From assembly GCF_001730285.1 (NCBI RefSeq), contig NZ_MIJZ01000001.1, positions 1,116,001-1,180,000 on the forward strand: DNA of 64,000 bases. The letters run 5' to 3'. The position numbers and the translations under genes were made by a program. Numbering within the stretch: the stretch's first letter is position 1; the number at the start of each line of letters is the position of its first letter. Under the pieces are notes generated by a model. That model was not told where the DNA came from. It was given only the letters and a program-made list of their open reading frames with translations, and did not search any database. Below, one piece after another: positions 55,675 to 63,323 of the stretch. This DNA comes from Enterococcus ureasiticus. GTDB taxonomy: Bacteria; Bacillota; Bacilli; Lactobacillales; Enterococcaceae.

Positions 55675-55835
55675 TTCTCTTCGTTGAGTTTTAGCACTAT
55701 ATAACGTAAAAAGCATTGCTTTTAGCTACTTTGAAAAACGCCTTAATTCGACGAATTTTGTCCTACCCGTACCTGTCTTTCGACATTTCTGAGCAGTAGC
55801 TTATGTTTATATAGGAGCCTCACCTAACAAGTATT
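55675..55835 (-). ncRNA. M-box (ykoK leader) magnesium riboswitch
   Basis: On the minus strand the aptamer shows the conserved blocks in order: GTTAGGTGAGGCTCCTATAT (near 55828-55808), GCTACTGCTCAGAAATGTCG then AAAGAC (near 55800-55774), a variable arm, and AGTGCTAAAACTCAACGA (near 55697-55680). These match the M-box consensus (GUUAGGUGAGGCUCC, GCUGCUGCCCAGAAAUGUC, CAGUGCUAAAGCUC). M-boxes sense Mg2+ and normally precede mgtE, mgtA or corA genes. Here no transporter follows; the next gene in the same direction is the LCP ligase at 55473. Confidence 0.9.
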
Positions 55836-55848
55836 TAATTCATTTTAA

Positions 55849-55877
55849 ACTATAAGCGTATCGAATCACAAAGTCAA
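55849..55877 (-). promoter_or_regulatory. Promoter of the M-box transcript
   Basis: On the minus strand -35 TTGACT (55872-55877), 17-base spacer, -10 TATAGT (55849-55854), about 14 bases before the first conserved aptamer bases. Confidence 0.8.
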
Positions 55878-56104
55878 ATTAAATTTTATCTAAACTATTC
55901 AAACCCAGAACTATCTTACTAAAATAAACCGACTTTTCACTTGTTCTTACAATAAAAGCACTCTCATAGTAACAAACTATTCAAATAAAAAATCTTTATA
56001 TTTTCTTAAAAGATTGCTATTCCATATAAAAAAACAACTTTAGATAGACATTCCTCCTTTTATCTGTTTCAATGTTTAAAAGACAGAACACTTGGAGGAT
56101 ATAA

Positions 56105-56602
56105 ATGGAACACTTTTTAGAAAAACAACAAGAGTACTTTTTCAATTTTTTAACTGATAGCATCGATAACTTTTTATTAGATCACTCTGATGAAACATTT
56201 TACGCCTTTGCTTTAGACTGCAATATTCATGAAGAAGGTGAAATCAACCTGTGCTTTAATACAGTAGAACTATGGCAAGAAACAACAAGTTATTATACGA
56301 ATAAAGGCTACACTAAAATACAATTAGACGAGATGAAATACGCTTCTCGTGATTGGGATGAAAATCAGCGAGTTGCCTCTATCCATTTATTTGATGATTG
56401 GGTGGAAGATGAACAAGATATTGAGATGGTTCTAGAATGGCTTTGCCAACAAATGATCCTCTTAACGGACAGTGAAACATTCGAACGAATTCCAAAAACA
56501 GAAGATTTCAAGCTATTGGTTTACGATCATGACGAAAGTCCTTCTGATTCACAAGAAAGATTTGAAAAAATAGGAATGTCAGAAATTTTTCAAATAGAAT
56601 AA
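56105..56602 (+). CDS. DUF4303-like hypothetical protein
   Basis: A 165-residue acidic cytoplasmic protein. The segment FYAFALDCNIHEEGEINLCF (residues ~35-54) followed by W-rich lines (RDWDENQRVASIHLFDDW) resembles the DUF4303 family, some members of which occur as immunity proteins next to toxins. No toxin gene is adjacent here. TTGGAGGA before the ATG is a strong ribosome site. Function unknown. Confidence 0.6.
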   Translation: MEHFLEKQQEYFFNFLTDSIDNFLLDHSDETFYAFALDCNIHEEGEINLCFNTVELWQETTSYYTNKGYTKIQLDEMKYASRDWDENQRVASIHLFDDWVEDEQDIEMVLEWLCQQMILLTDSETFERIPKTEDFKLLVYDHDESPSDSQERFEKIGMSEIFQIE

Positions 56603-56604
56603 CA

Positions 56605-56785
56605 TAAAAATGAGGCCGAGACAAAAGTTTTTAGCTCCGAGAAATAAGAGGGAATTCACAGAAATTGCTCTTCAAATTTTTGTGAATTTCAGCTTTTTTC
56701 TCGGAGCTGCTTTTTCTCGCCGCTTATTCAGTTTTAGAGCGCACATCAAAACTGATTTTTAGTTTTGTCCCACCCTCATTTTTTA
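56605..56785. repeat. Nested hairpin repeat element (~180 bp) between convergent genes
   Basis: Outer arms AAAATGAGG ... GACAAAA and TTTTGTC ... CCTCATTTT close a structure with a strong internal stem, AGCTCCGAGAAA / TTTCTCGGAGCT, and a third, GAATTCACA / TGTGAATTTC, inside that. AAAACTGATTTTTAGTTTT forms a short extra one. The outer arms are the same as the simple hairpins at 2466 and 20768. It can terminate both convergent genes. Confidence 0.75.
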
Positions 56786-56794
56786 TATAATCGA

Positions 56795-57187
56795 CTATAA
56801 ACTAAATGCTAATTCTTCCACTTTAAAAAGAGTGACTAAGATCTGATTGACAGTTTCCACTAATTTTTTCTCATCCATCATTTGATCCCTTGTTTCAATT
56901 TTTGCAGTCTCAATTGAATAAGTCAGAAAATCATATTCTTCTTTAAGTGTAATTTGATGATCATCTTTTTTATATAAAGTAAAATCATCAATAACATCCA
57001 TCTGATATTCTCGTTTATATCCATTTTTTAAAGCAATCGCTGTGACCAAAGAATTTACTGTCAAATTTTCTAAAGGAATAACTTGTTCGTCTATCGTCAA
57101 TGTATAGTTTTCATCTTCAATAATTCCGCAAGCATTACAGCCTCCATCTAACAAGTTCACCGTTTTACTAATTATCGCTTTTTTCAT
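56795..57187 (-). CDS. Hypothetical protein with a CNAC motif
   Basis: A 130-residue protein I do not recognise. Near the N terminus is LLDGGCNACGIIED, a CxxC pair that could bind a metal or form a disulfide; the rest is acidic and mixed alpha/beta, without signal peptide or membrane helix. Three charged blocks (DDFTLYKKDD, LKEEYDF, TRDQMMDEKKL) follow. A good ribosome site (GAAAGGAT) precedes the ATG. Convergent with the DUF4303-like gene across the nested hairpin element. Function unknown. Confidence 0.7.
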   Translation of the reverse strand: MKKAIISKTVNLLDGGCNACGIIEDENYTLTIDEQVIPLENLTVNSLVTAIALKNGYKREYQMDVIDDFTLYKKDDHQITLKEEYDFLTYSIETAKIETRDQMMDEKKLVETVNQILVTLFKVEELAFSL

Positions 57188-57381
57188 TATTACAGATCCT
57201 TTCTTACGCTTTAATCTATTTCTTCACATATTATATCAAAAACGAAGACACAATGAAGTAACTAATTTATTTCCAACATTATGAGAAATCACTCATATAT
57301 ATTTACTTTATATTTCTTTTAGATAATAATATAGACATCTACTATTCATAAAATAGTAGTAAAAAAGAGGAGGTATTTTTT

Positions 57382-58209
57382 ATGAAATTTTTTAAAGGTA
57401 TGATGGTTGCAGGATTAGCAATCAGTTTCTGTTCTACTAGTTTGACAGTGGTATCAAACTCAGCAGAAGCAGCAACAGTGGTGGAGTCAAATTACAATAA
57501 GACAGTTACTTTATTCAATAAAGCGGATATCTTAGCGTACACAGGTCTTTCATTAACAAGCTCAACTGTATCATCTGTTTACAACGAACTTGTTAAAGCA
57601 AGTACATGGGAAGTTGCTGGTTATTCTTCATCAGAAGCCGCTGTGATTGCAAGAGATTTCAGCAAAAATTATTACAAATCAGTAAGTTTGTTACAAAAAA
57701 TGACGTACCAAAATGATCTACATCTTAAAGTTATCTTGATTACTAAAGGGTTTGCAAAAGCAGAATTTGGCTTACAATCTTACTATGTTTCAGAAACCCC
57801 TGTTACTCCAGAAAAACCGCAAGAGCCTGAAAAACCTGTTGCTCCTGAGACACCTGAAGTTCCAGAAACACCAGAAACACCCGTTGCCCCTGAACAATCT
57901 GATTTAAAAAAATTAGAAGTTCAAGTGACTTACACTACTGGACAACAAATTCAATTGCAATACCAAGTAAATACTAATGGCACAATCAAAGCACAATACC
58001 AAGATAAATCTAATAAAGTTCAATTACAAGGCAGTGCTGCTGAAGTAAAAATCGAAGGCATCATTGCTGGCTTAGACCTTAAAAATGCCAGTGAAAAAGA
58101 AATCACTTCACACTTTTTGACTAAACTTGGTAAGGGGACAAGCTACAAACAATTCCAATATCAAGGTCAATTTAATGATAATACACAAGTTAAATTTAAA
58201 CTAAAATAA
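57382..58209 (+). CDS. Secreted YusW-like protein
   Basis: A 275-residue exported protein: signal peptide (MKFFKGMMVAGLAISFCSTS, cleavage around Ala-Glu-Ala at residue 29-31), an N-terminal domain to ~130, a proline-glutamate-rich linker with PETP/PEKP repeats (residues ~132-172), and a C-terminal YusW-like domain (QVTYTTGQQIQLQYQV ... KVQLQGSAAEVKIEGIIAGL). No LPXTG. A strong ribosome site (GAGGAGG) precedes it. YusW-like proteins are poorly characterised secreted proteins in Bacilli. A strong terminator follows. Confidence 0.8.
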   Translation: MKFFKGMMVAGLAISFCSTSLTVVSNSAEAATVVESNYNKTVTLFNKADILAYTGLSLTSSTVSSVYNELVKASTWEVAGYSSSEAAVIARDFSKNYYKSVSLLQKMTYQNDLHLKVILITKGFAKAEFGLQSYYVSETPVTPEKPQEPEKPVAPETPEVPETPETPVAPEQSDLKKLEVQVTYTTGQQIQLQYQVNTNGTIKAQYQDKSNKVQLQGSAAEVKIEGIIAGLDLKNASEKEITSHFLTKLGKGTSYKQFQYQGQFNDNTQVKFKLK

Positions 58210-58215
58210 GCAATC

Positions 58216-58262
58216 TTAAAAAAATCTCCACTTTCTACTCATGTAGAAAGCGGAGATTTTTA
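58216..58262. terminator. Convergent terminator between the YusW-like and DUF916 genes
   Basis: AAAATCTCC, CTTTCTAC and their complements GTAGAAAG, GGAGATTTTT around CATGA-type loop; T-runs occur on both strands. Confidence 0.87.
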
Positions 58263-58263
58263 T

Positions 58264-59313
58264 TTATTCAACTCTTTTTTTCCTTCGCCACAAAATATAC
58301 GTCTGAATCAACACCAATAAAACCAACAAAATAATCACTAAAATCAACCACATCGGAACTTTACTTACAACCTTCGTTTCTTTATTTTCTTCATTGATTA
58401 TCTTCGCTTGCTCTCTTGTAATCTCAAACTCATTCTCAAATTCCCATTTCTTCCCCTCTTGATTGATCAATGTTTTACTGATATATTTCCCAGGCAGCAA
58501 TTGTCTTTTGATCGGCACGGGAAAATCCATCACAGAATCCGGCGCCATTTCAAGCGTTTCTTTTTCCAATTTGATCAAAGGAGTCTCTTCCCTTTTTTTT
58601 CGAATCGCAAACTTCAGATCCATTTTCTTTGAAATCGCTGCGTTTTTATTGCGAATCGAATGAATCACTGACATTTTTTTCCCTTGTTTGGATTTTGCTA
58701 CTTTTACTGTATCCATTTCATAATCAGGTAGAACCGACGCATCCGTCTCATTCAAGACAACACCTACCACATAATGAAAGCGCTGCTGTATGGTCACATC
58801 TTTACTTTTGGTTTCACTTTCAGGTGAATTTTTAGTAAAACGCAGTCCACCTACAATAACACCATCATATCTTTCCTTTGGCATCTTCAAATGAAAACGA
58901 GCAATTTTAGTTTCATATGGTTGCAGGGAAATAGTCGTTTCTAGAACCTTGATCAGAGATTCAAAAGGATAAGCCAACGCTTTGTCTTTGATACCTTTTA
59001 CTGTATAGTCAATCATTCCCTCTTCCGTTGTCGTTGCATTTATCGCATTGACTGAAACGGAAATAGGTGCGTCTTCTGGATTCACTAATTTAACTTGTAA
59101 TTCTTGCTCCTCTTCCGGCAGCATTTTTAAATCAAAATAGGATTTATTGATATCGACTTGATTCTGTGGGATGACTGCTTGTACATAGAAACTGTTTGTT
59201 TCTTTACTTTTTTCTTGCGCAAAAACAGCTTTTGTATTCAATAAACTAACTAAAAAAATAAGTCCGATAGAAAATAATATATGAAACATCTTTGACCTAG
59301 AACAACCGCTCAT
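58264..59313 (-). CDS. DUF916/DUF3324 WxL-interacting surface protein
   Basis: A 349-residue anchored surface protein of the WxL locus. Signal peptide (ending near residue 32), then the DUF916 peptidoglycan-binding domain (FYVQAVIPQNQVDINKSYFDL near residue 42), the DUF3324 host/WxL-binding domain, and a C-terminal membrane helix with KRK tail (VPMWLILVIILLVLLVLIQT). Such proteins bind WxL proteins and anchor them to the wall. AAAGGAG precedes the start. It comes after the WxL gene in transcription order, with a terminator in between that would lower its level. Confidence 0.88.
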   Translation of the reverse strand: MSGCSRSKMFHILFSIGLIFLVSLLNTKAVFAQEKSKETNSFYVQAVIPQNQVDINKSYFDLKMLPEEEQELQVKLVNPEDAPISVSVNAINATTTEEGMIDYTVKGIKDKALAYPFESLIKVLETTISLQPYETKIARFHLKMPKERYDGVIVGGLRFTKNSPESETKSKDVTIQQRFHYVVGVVLNETDASVLPDYEMDTVKVAKSKQGKKMSVIHSIRNKNAAISKKMDLKFAIRKKREETPLIKLEKETLEMAPDSVMDFPVPIKRQLLPGKYISKTLINQEGKKWEFENEFEITREQAKIINEENKETKVVSKVPMWLILVIILLVLLVLIQTYILWRRKKRVE

Positions 59314-59338
59314 CTAAATCGCTCCTTTAATTTAATCA

Positions 59339-59384
59339 GAAAAAAGAGTGGAATAAAATGATGCTCATCCCACTCTTTTAGATC
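59339..59384 (-). terminator. Internal terminator between the WxL gene and the DUF916 gene
   Basis: On the minus strand AAAAGAGTGGGATGA pairs with TCATTTTATTCCACTCTTTT, ending in TTTTCTG. It sits 12 bases after the WxL stop and about 25 bases before the DUF916 start. Confidence 0.8.
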
Positions 59385-59395
59385 ACCCGTTGATT

Positions 59396-59998
59396 CTATG
59401 GCGCATCTGCCAATGTCCAATCGATCGTAGAGGTATGTTTACCCAACGTTGCCATTGCGGCTGGCACATCAAGTGTCACGCCCGTGTTTTCAGCATCCGG
59501 CCAAGTGAATGTCCATGTTCCAGCACCGGCTCCTGCTGCGGCAGTTGCAAATGGTGTCGCAGTTGCAGCTCCGCTCGTTAATTTGACTGTATTAACTGGT
59601 GTTGGTGCCTCTGCATCACTGTTCGTTCCTGCTTGTGTGTTTTTAAAATTCAAGCTGGCATTCGGTAAAGAAGCTGTAGCGGAACTATCTTTGAACCCAT
59701 TTAATTTTCCGCTAAGTTTCCAACCTGCATTCGTTCCTCTGGCATCTGAAACAACAACATTGATCGCACTAGGATTGGTTGGAATGTATGAAGCATCATT
59801 CACTGAAATCGTTTGTGACGCATAGCTGATCGTAGAAACAGCTTCTAATGTTAAAGCGCCTGGTGTAAAAGTGACATCCAAATCAGTTGCCTTATTAATA
59901 TCAGCAGCTGAAGCAGATTGCCCTAAAAATAATGTACCAAAAACAACCGATAATAATAAAATTTTGGAACTAGTAATAAATAACGTTGAACTCTTCAT
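59396..59998 (-). CDS. WxL-domain surface protein
   Basis: A 200-residue secreted protein bound non-covalently to peptidoglycan. Signal peptide ends near Ala-Ser-Ala-Ala (residue ~33); the body is one WxL domain with the first motif AGWKLSGKL near residue 97 and the second at the very C terminus, STIDWTLADAP. The start is the ATG behind GAAAGGG, three codons inside the longest frame. It lies between the Ig-like adhesin and the DUF916 protein, which is the standard WxL cluster. Confidence 0.93.
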   Translation of the reverse strand: MKSSTLFITSSKILLLSVVFGTLFLGQSASAADINKATDLDVTFTPGALTLEAVSTISYASQTISVNDASYIPTNPSAINVVVSDARGTNAGWKLSGKLNGFKDSSATASLPNASLNFKNTQAGTNSDAEAPTPVNTVKLTSGAATATPFATAAAGAGAGTWTFTWPDAENTGVTLDVPAAMATLGKHTSTIDWTLADAP

Positions 59999-60033
59999 TT
60001 TATACACCCTTTCTTTTTTGGTAATACTTATAT

Positions 60034-62232
60034 TTATTTGGCACCGACAGAAACAATGATTCTACCGCTTGCAGCTGTTTCAGTACCAAGTGTTGCCGCT
60101 GTATTAAAGGTAATCGATGTACCTGCTACTAATTGACGACCAGAAATATCTAGTGAAAATGTGCCGTCTGCATTAACTGGTACTTCTTCATAAACATTTC
60201 CTGGAAACCTCACTCTAACTTTAAACTGAGTTCCTTCTGGAGGATTCGTGATTTTAACCGATCCTTTGATTATTATATCGCCAACAAAAATTGGTGCTAC
60301 AACTGGTGCAGGAACAACATAACCTTCTAAAGACGGGATCTTACCAACTGCGAAAACCACACTGTCACTTTCTTTTCCTCTCAACGATTGAGCATGTTCA
60401 GCAATGGTTACTAATCTTAGTGGATTGCCTTCTTTTAAGTTTTTATCAGCTATAGGAATCGAAAAAGTGCCATCATTTTCAATCGCTACTTTTCTAACAG
60501 AACCATCAGAAAATTGAACTTGCATAAATAATTTAGTTCCTACTGGAACATTCGTTAACGCAATAGACCCTGTAATAACCTTACTGCCTTCATTTACAGT
60601 TTTGAACTGAGGTTTTGGAACTTGATAGTTTTTTAATGGATCAACAATCACTTGTTTGACTTCAGGTTCACTGACATTTGTTCTCGTACCATCACTCGCT
60701 TCAACGATTACGTTCAATAAATCATTGCCTTGAGGTTGATACTTACCAAATGGAATCGTAAAGCCGCCATCTTCATTGATTGAAGCCGTTAAATAAGTAC
60801 CATCAGGTAAAGCCACTTTAGCTTTAAAACTCACACCTTCTGGAATAGGCTGAGTTAGCTCAACACTACCACTAAGGCTAGCTGCACCTTCTAAAACATC
60901 ATTAACCACTGGTTTTGTAACTACATAGTGTAAAAAGGGATCGGCTATTACGTATTTGATTGTTGGCTCACTAACTTTCGTGTACTTCTCTACATTGGCT
61001 TCGATCACTATTTTTAACTGGTCATTGCCTTGAGGCTTGTACTCACCAAAGGGAATTGCAAACGTCCCATCCTTATTGACCGTTTCAGATAACGTTGTTC
61101 CATTAGGCAATTCGACTTTCGCTTTAAATGTCACACCTTCTGGCACTGGCTGTGTAATCGCTACATTTCCATCAAGACGCGTCACACCTTCTAAAATATC
61201 CTCAACAACAGGTTTTGCAACTGAATAATTCACTAAAGGATCTTCTTCTACTTTATCGAAATATAAATTGATTGCATCCCCGTTTGCATGAATCGTATTC
61301 AGTAATTCTAAATCAATGACTGGTTTATTGACCGCCATTGCAGTCACTTTTGCTTTTTCAGCGGTTATATCAGAAACCTTCGTCGAAAAATTAAAATCAA
61401 CATCGCCAAGTACATTAGCCTGTAATGCTTGAGTTAACACATCAGATGTTCCATTAGCAATTTTTCCTACAAGATCAAGCAAACCATTAACAGCTGGTTT
61501 TAATAGATCAAGAACAGGATTCAATATAGCCAGAAGCCCCGTAAATTTTAGTCCCGCAACTGCTTCTTTTAGTGGATTAAACAACTTTGCATAGGTTGTG
61601 CGAACGTATTGTCCTAATCCATCCGTGAAATCGACCATCACATACTTACCGTCTGGTGATAATTTCCCTTCAACAGTGGCTTGATAACTACCTAAATCTT
61701 GAAGAGAGTTAAGCCCTTCAAAAGCCTTTTCCAGCGAATCAAGTTGTAATCCCAATGGTTTCGCTAATCCAAGTAGTCTTGTTACAAGCCCGCCTACTTT
61801 TAAAACCAAATCCTTGACCACCGGAACATCTCCCGGCACGATTGGAAGTAACTTAGCACTGGCATTGATCAAAATAGGTCCATCAATTTTCCCACGTAAT
61901 TCTTCAGGAATCGTAAAAACAATAACCTTTGGTGATACTAAACCGACATCTGCAACGGCGGTTCCTTTAAATGAAAGATCTAAATCATATGTAGAATCTG
62001 CATTTTTTTCCAACTTAACGCCATCACTGATGACGGTCCCATTGTTGGAAGACAACTGTGTCCCTTTTAAAATACTGACATCTGCTAAATCCGCAGCATT
62101 TGCCGACTCAGCAGCATTCGCTTCATACTGACTATTGTCCCCAAACAGTACCGGCGAACTTGGGATCACAGCAGCTGATAATAGAACTGTAGTGCCCACT
62201 AGCGTAATGATAGAACGATAACTCTTTTTCAT
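60034..62232 (-). CDS. Large Ig-like repeat adhesin of the WxL cluster
   Basis: A 732-residue exported protein: signal peptide, an N-terminal region of ~300 residues rich in leucine-valine (KVGGLVTRLLGLAKPLGLQL), then about four Ig-like repeats of ~95-100 residues (residues ~342-732). Each starts near YxVxKPVVxDxLEG and contains VPEGVTFKAKVELPNGT and FxIPFGEYKPQGND-type lines. The first two repeats are closest to each other. No LPXTG or membrane tail, so it probably depends on the WxL proteins downstream. Ligand unknown. First gene of the cluster. Confidence 0.82.
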   Translation of the reverse strand: MKKSYRSIITLVGTTVLLSAAVIPSSPVLFGDNSQYEANAAESANAADLADVSILKGTQLSSNNGTVISDGVKLEKNADSTYDLDLSFKGTAVADVGLVSPKVIVFTIPEELRGKIDGPILINASAKLLPIVPGDVPVVKDLVLKVGGLVTRLLGLAKPLGLQLDSLEKAFEGLNSLQDLGSYQATVEGKLSPDGKYVMVDFTDGLGQYVRTTYAKLFNPLKEAVAGLKFTGLLAILNPVLDLLKPAVNGLLDLVGKIANGTSDVLTQALQANVLGDVDFNFSTKVSDITAEKAKVTAMAVNKPVIDLELLNTIHANGDAINLYFDKVEEDPLVNYSVAKPVVEDILEGVTRLDGNVAITQPVPEGVTFKAKVELPNGTTLSETVNKDGTFAIPFGEYKPQGNDQLKIVIEANVEKYTKVSEPTIKYVIADPFLHYVVTKPVVNDVLEGAASLSGSVELTQPIPEGVSFKAKVALPDGTYLTASINEDGGFTIPFGKYQPQGNDLLNVIVEASDGTRTNVSEPEVKQVIVDPLKNYQVPKPQFKTVNEGSKVITGSIALTNVPVGTKLFMQVQFSDGSVRKVAIENDGTFSIPIADKNLKEGNPLRLVTIAEHAQSLRGKESDSVVFAVGKIPSLEGYVVPAPVVAPIFVGDIIIKGSVKITNPPEGTQFKVRVRFPGNVYEEVPVNADGTFSLDISGRQLVAGTSITFNTAATLGTETAASGRIIVSVGAK

Positions 62233-62688
62233 GATTGCCTCCTTTTGTTTCTAGATCCACCTGCATAGCTAAATACTTAATGCATGATTTCATTGTCAAG
62301 AATACTATCTATATAATTTTATTTCAAATAATTAGATTGTAATTCTTGTTTAAAAATATATGTAAATGGTTAAAATTACACGACGTTTTTATACGCTTAA
62401 AACATTATGAAAAACGTTTGTTTTTTATTCCAAAATTTCAGTATCATTCTACTGATTTTTATTTAGAAATCCCTGTATTTTTTTCAGATATACAAACTAT
62501 AAACAATCATTTCAACTTTATTTATAGGCTAGAAACGTAACTTTTCAAACAAATAAAATAACAATCATTTTCTATATAAAAATTTCATCATTTTAGATTA
62601 TTTATAGAAAAGATATCTAAAGCTTAGCTTGTCTATCCTATGTTAAAATAGAAATAAGATAAATTACTTAAAAACTGGAGGTCGCACT
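62233..62688. other. AT-rich intergenic region
   Basis: About 455 bases between the adhesin gene and the DUF924 gene. It contains the upstream region of the WxL cluster on the minus strand and promoter DNA for the plus-strand gene near 62640-62655 (TATGTTAAAAT). A short open frame at 62346-62540 is AT-rich, has no good ribosome site and is not supported. Confidence 0.55.
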
Positions 62689-63228
62689 ATGGACTATCAA
62701 GAAATACTTACGTTTTGGTTTAAGGAATGCCAACCTAGCCATTGGTTCAAAAAGGATCTTGCTTTTGATGCTCTTATTAAAGAGAGATTCTCAACGATCC
62801 ATGCCCAAGTAGCTCAAGGTGAAAAATCAATTTGGCGGAAAACCATTGAAGGTCGTTTAGCTGAAATTATTGTATTGGATCAATTTTCTCGGAACTTATT
62901 TAGAGACGATGCGCAATCTTTTTCATATGACGGCATGGCATTGATATTAACACAAGAAGCGATGGCTACTGGGGATTTGGACCAATTGACCACTCAACAA
63001 AGGGCATTTTTATTTATGCCATTGATGCATTCTGAGTCTTTAATTATTCATGAAGATGCATTAAAATGTTTTGCTGAAAAAGGGATGGAGCACAATCTTG
63101 AGTTTGAACTTAAACACTATGATATTTTAGTTCGATTTGGTCGTTATCCACATCGTAACAAGCTATTAGGTAGACGCTCAACAGCTGAAGAAATAGCCTT
63201 TTTAAAAGAGCCAGGATCTTCATTTTAA
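62689..63228 (+). CDS. DUF924 family protein
   Basis: A 179-residue protein of the DUF924 family. It starts DYQEILTFWFKECQPSHWFKK and shows IVLDQFSRNLFRDDAQSFSYD near residue 65 and LMHSESLIIHEDAL near 110. The fold is predicted to be TPR-like, and no enzymatic role is established. GGAGGTCG before the ATG is a good ribosome site. A terminator follows at once. Confidence 0.88.
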   Translation: MDYQEILTFWFKECQPSHWFKKDLAFDALIKERFSTIHAQVAQGEKSIWRKTIEGRLAEIIVLDQFSRNLFRDDAQSFSYDGMALILTQEAMATGDLDQLTTQQRAFLFMPLMHSESLIIHEDALKCFAEKGMEHNLEFELKHYDILVRFGRYPHRNKLLGRRSTAEEIAFLKEPGSSF

Positions 63229-63234
63229 GAATCA

Positions 63235-63284
63235 AAAAAAGGTCTAAGACATAACTCTTCGAGTTATATCTCAGACCTTTAAAA
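63235..63284. terminator. Convergent terminator after the DUF924 gene
   Basis: AAAAGGTCTAAGA and TCTCAGACCTTT plus ATAACTC/GAGTTAT around a TTC loop; T-runs on both sides. Confidence 0.87.
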
Positions 63285-63323
63285 TTCAGATAGACATTTT
63301 TCCCAACTTCATTTTTAATAGCT

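Noticed and set aside
55675-55877. Possible T-box or cyclic-di-AMP leader upstream of the LCP gene
   Set aside because: No T-box sequence or c-di-AMP core; the conserved blocks fit M-box much better.
62346-62540. 64-codon ORF before the DUF924 gene
   Set aside because: No ribosome site, TTG start, and phenylalanine-rich composition as expected of AT-rich noncoding DNA.
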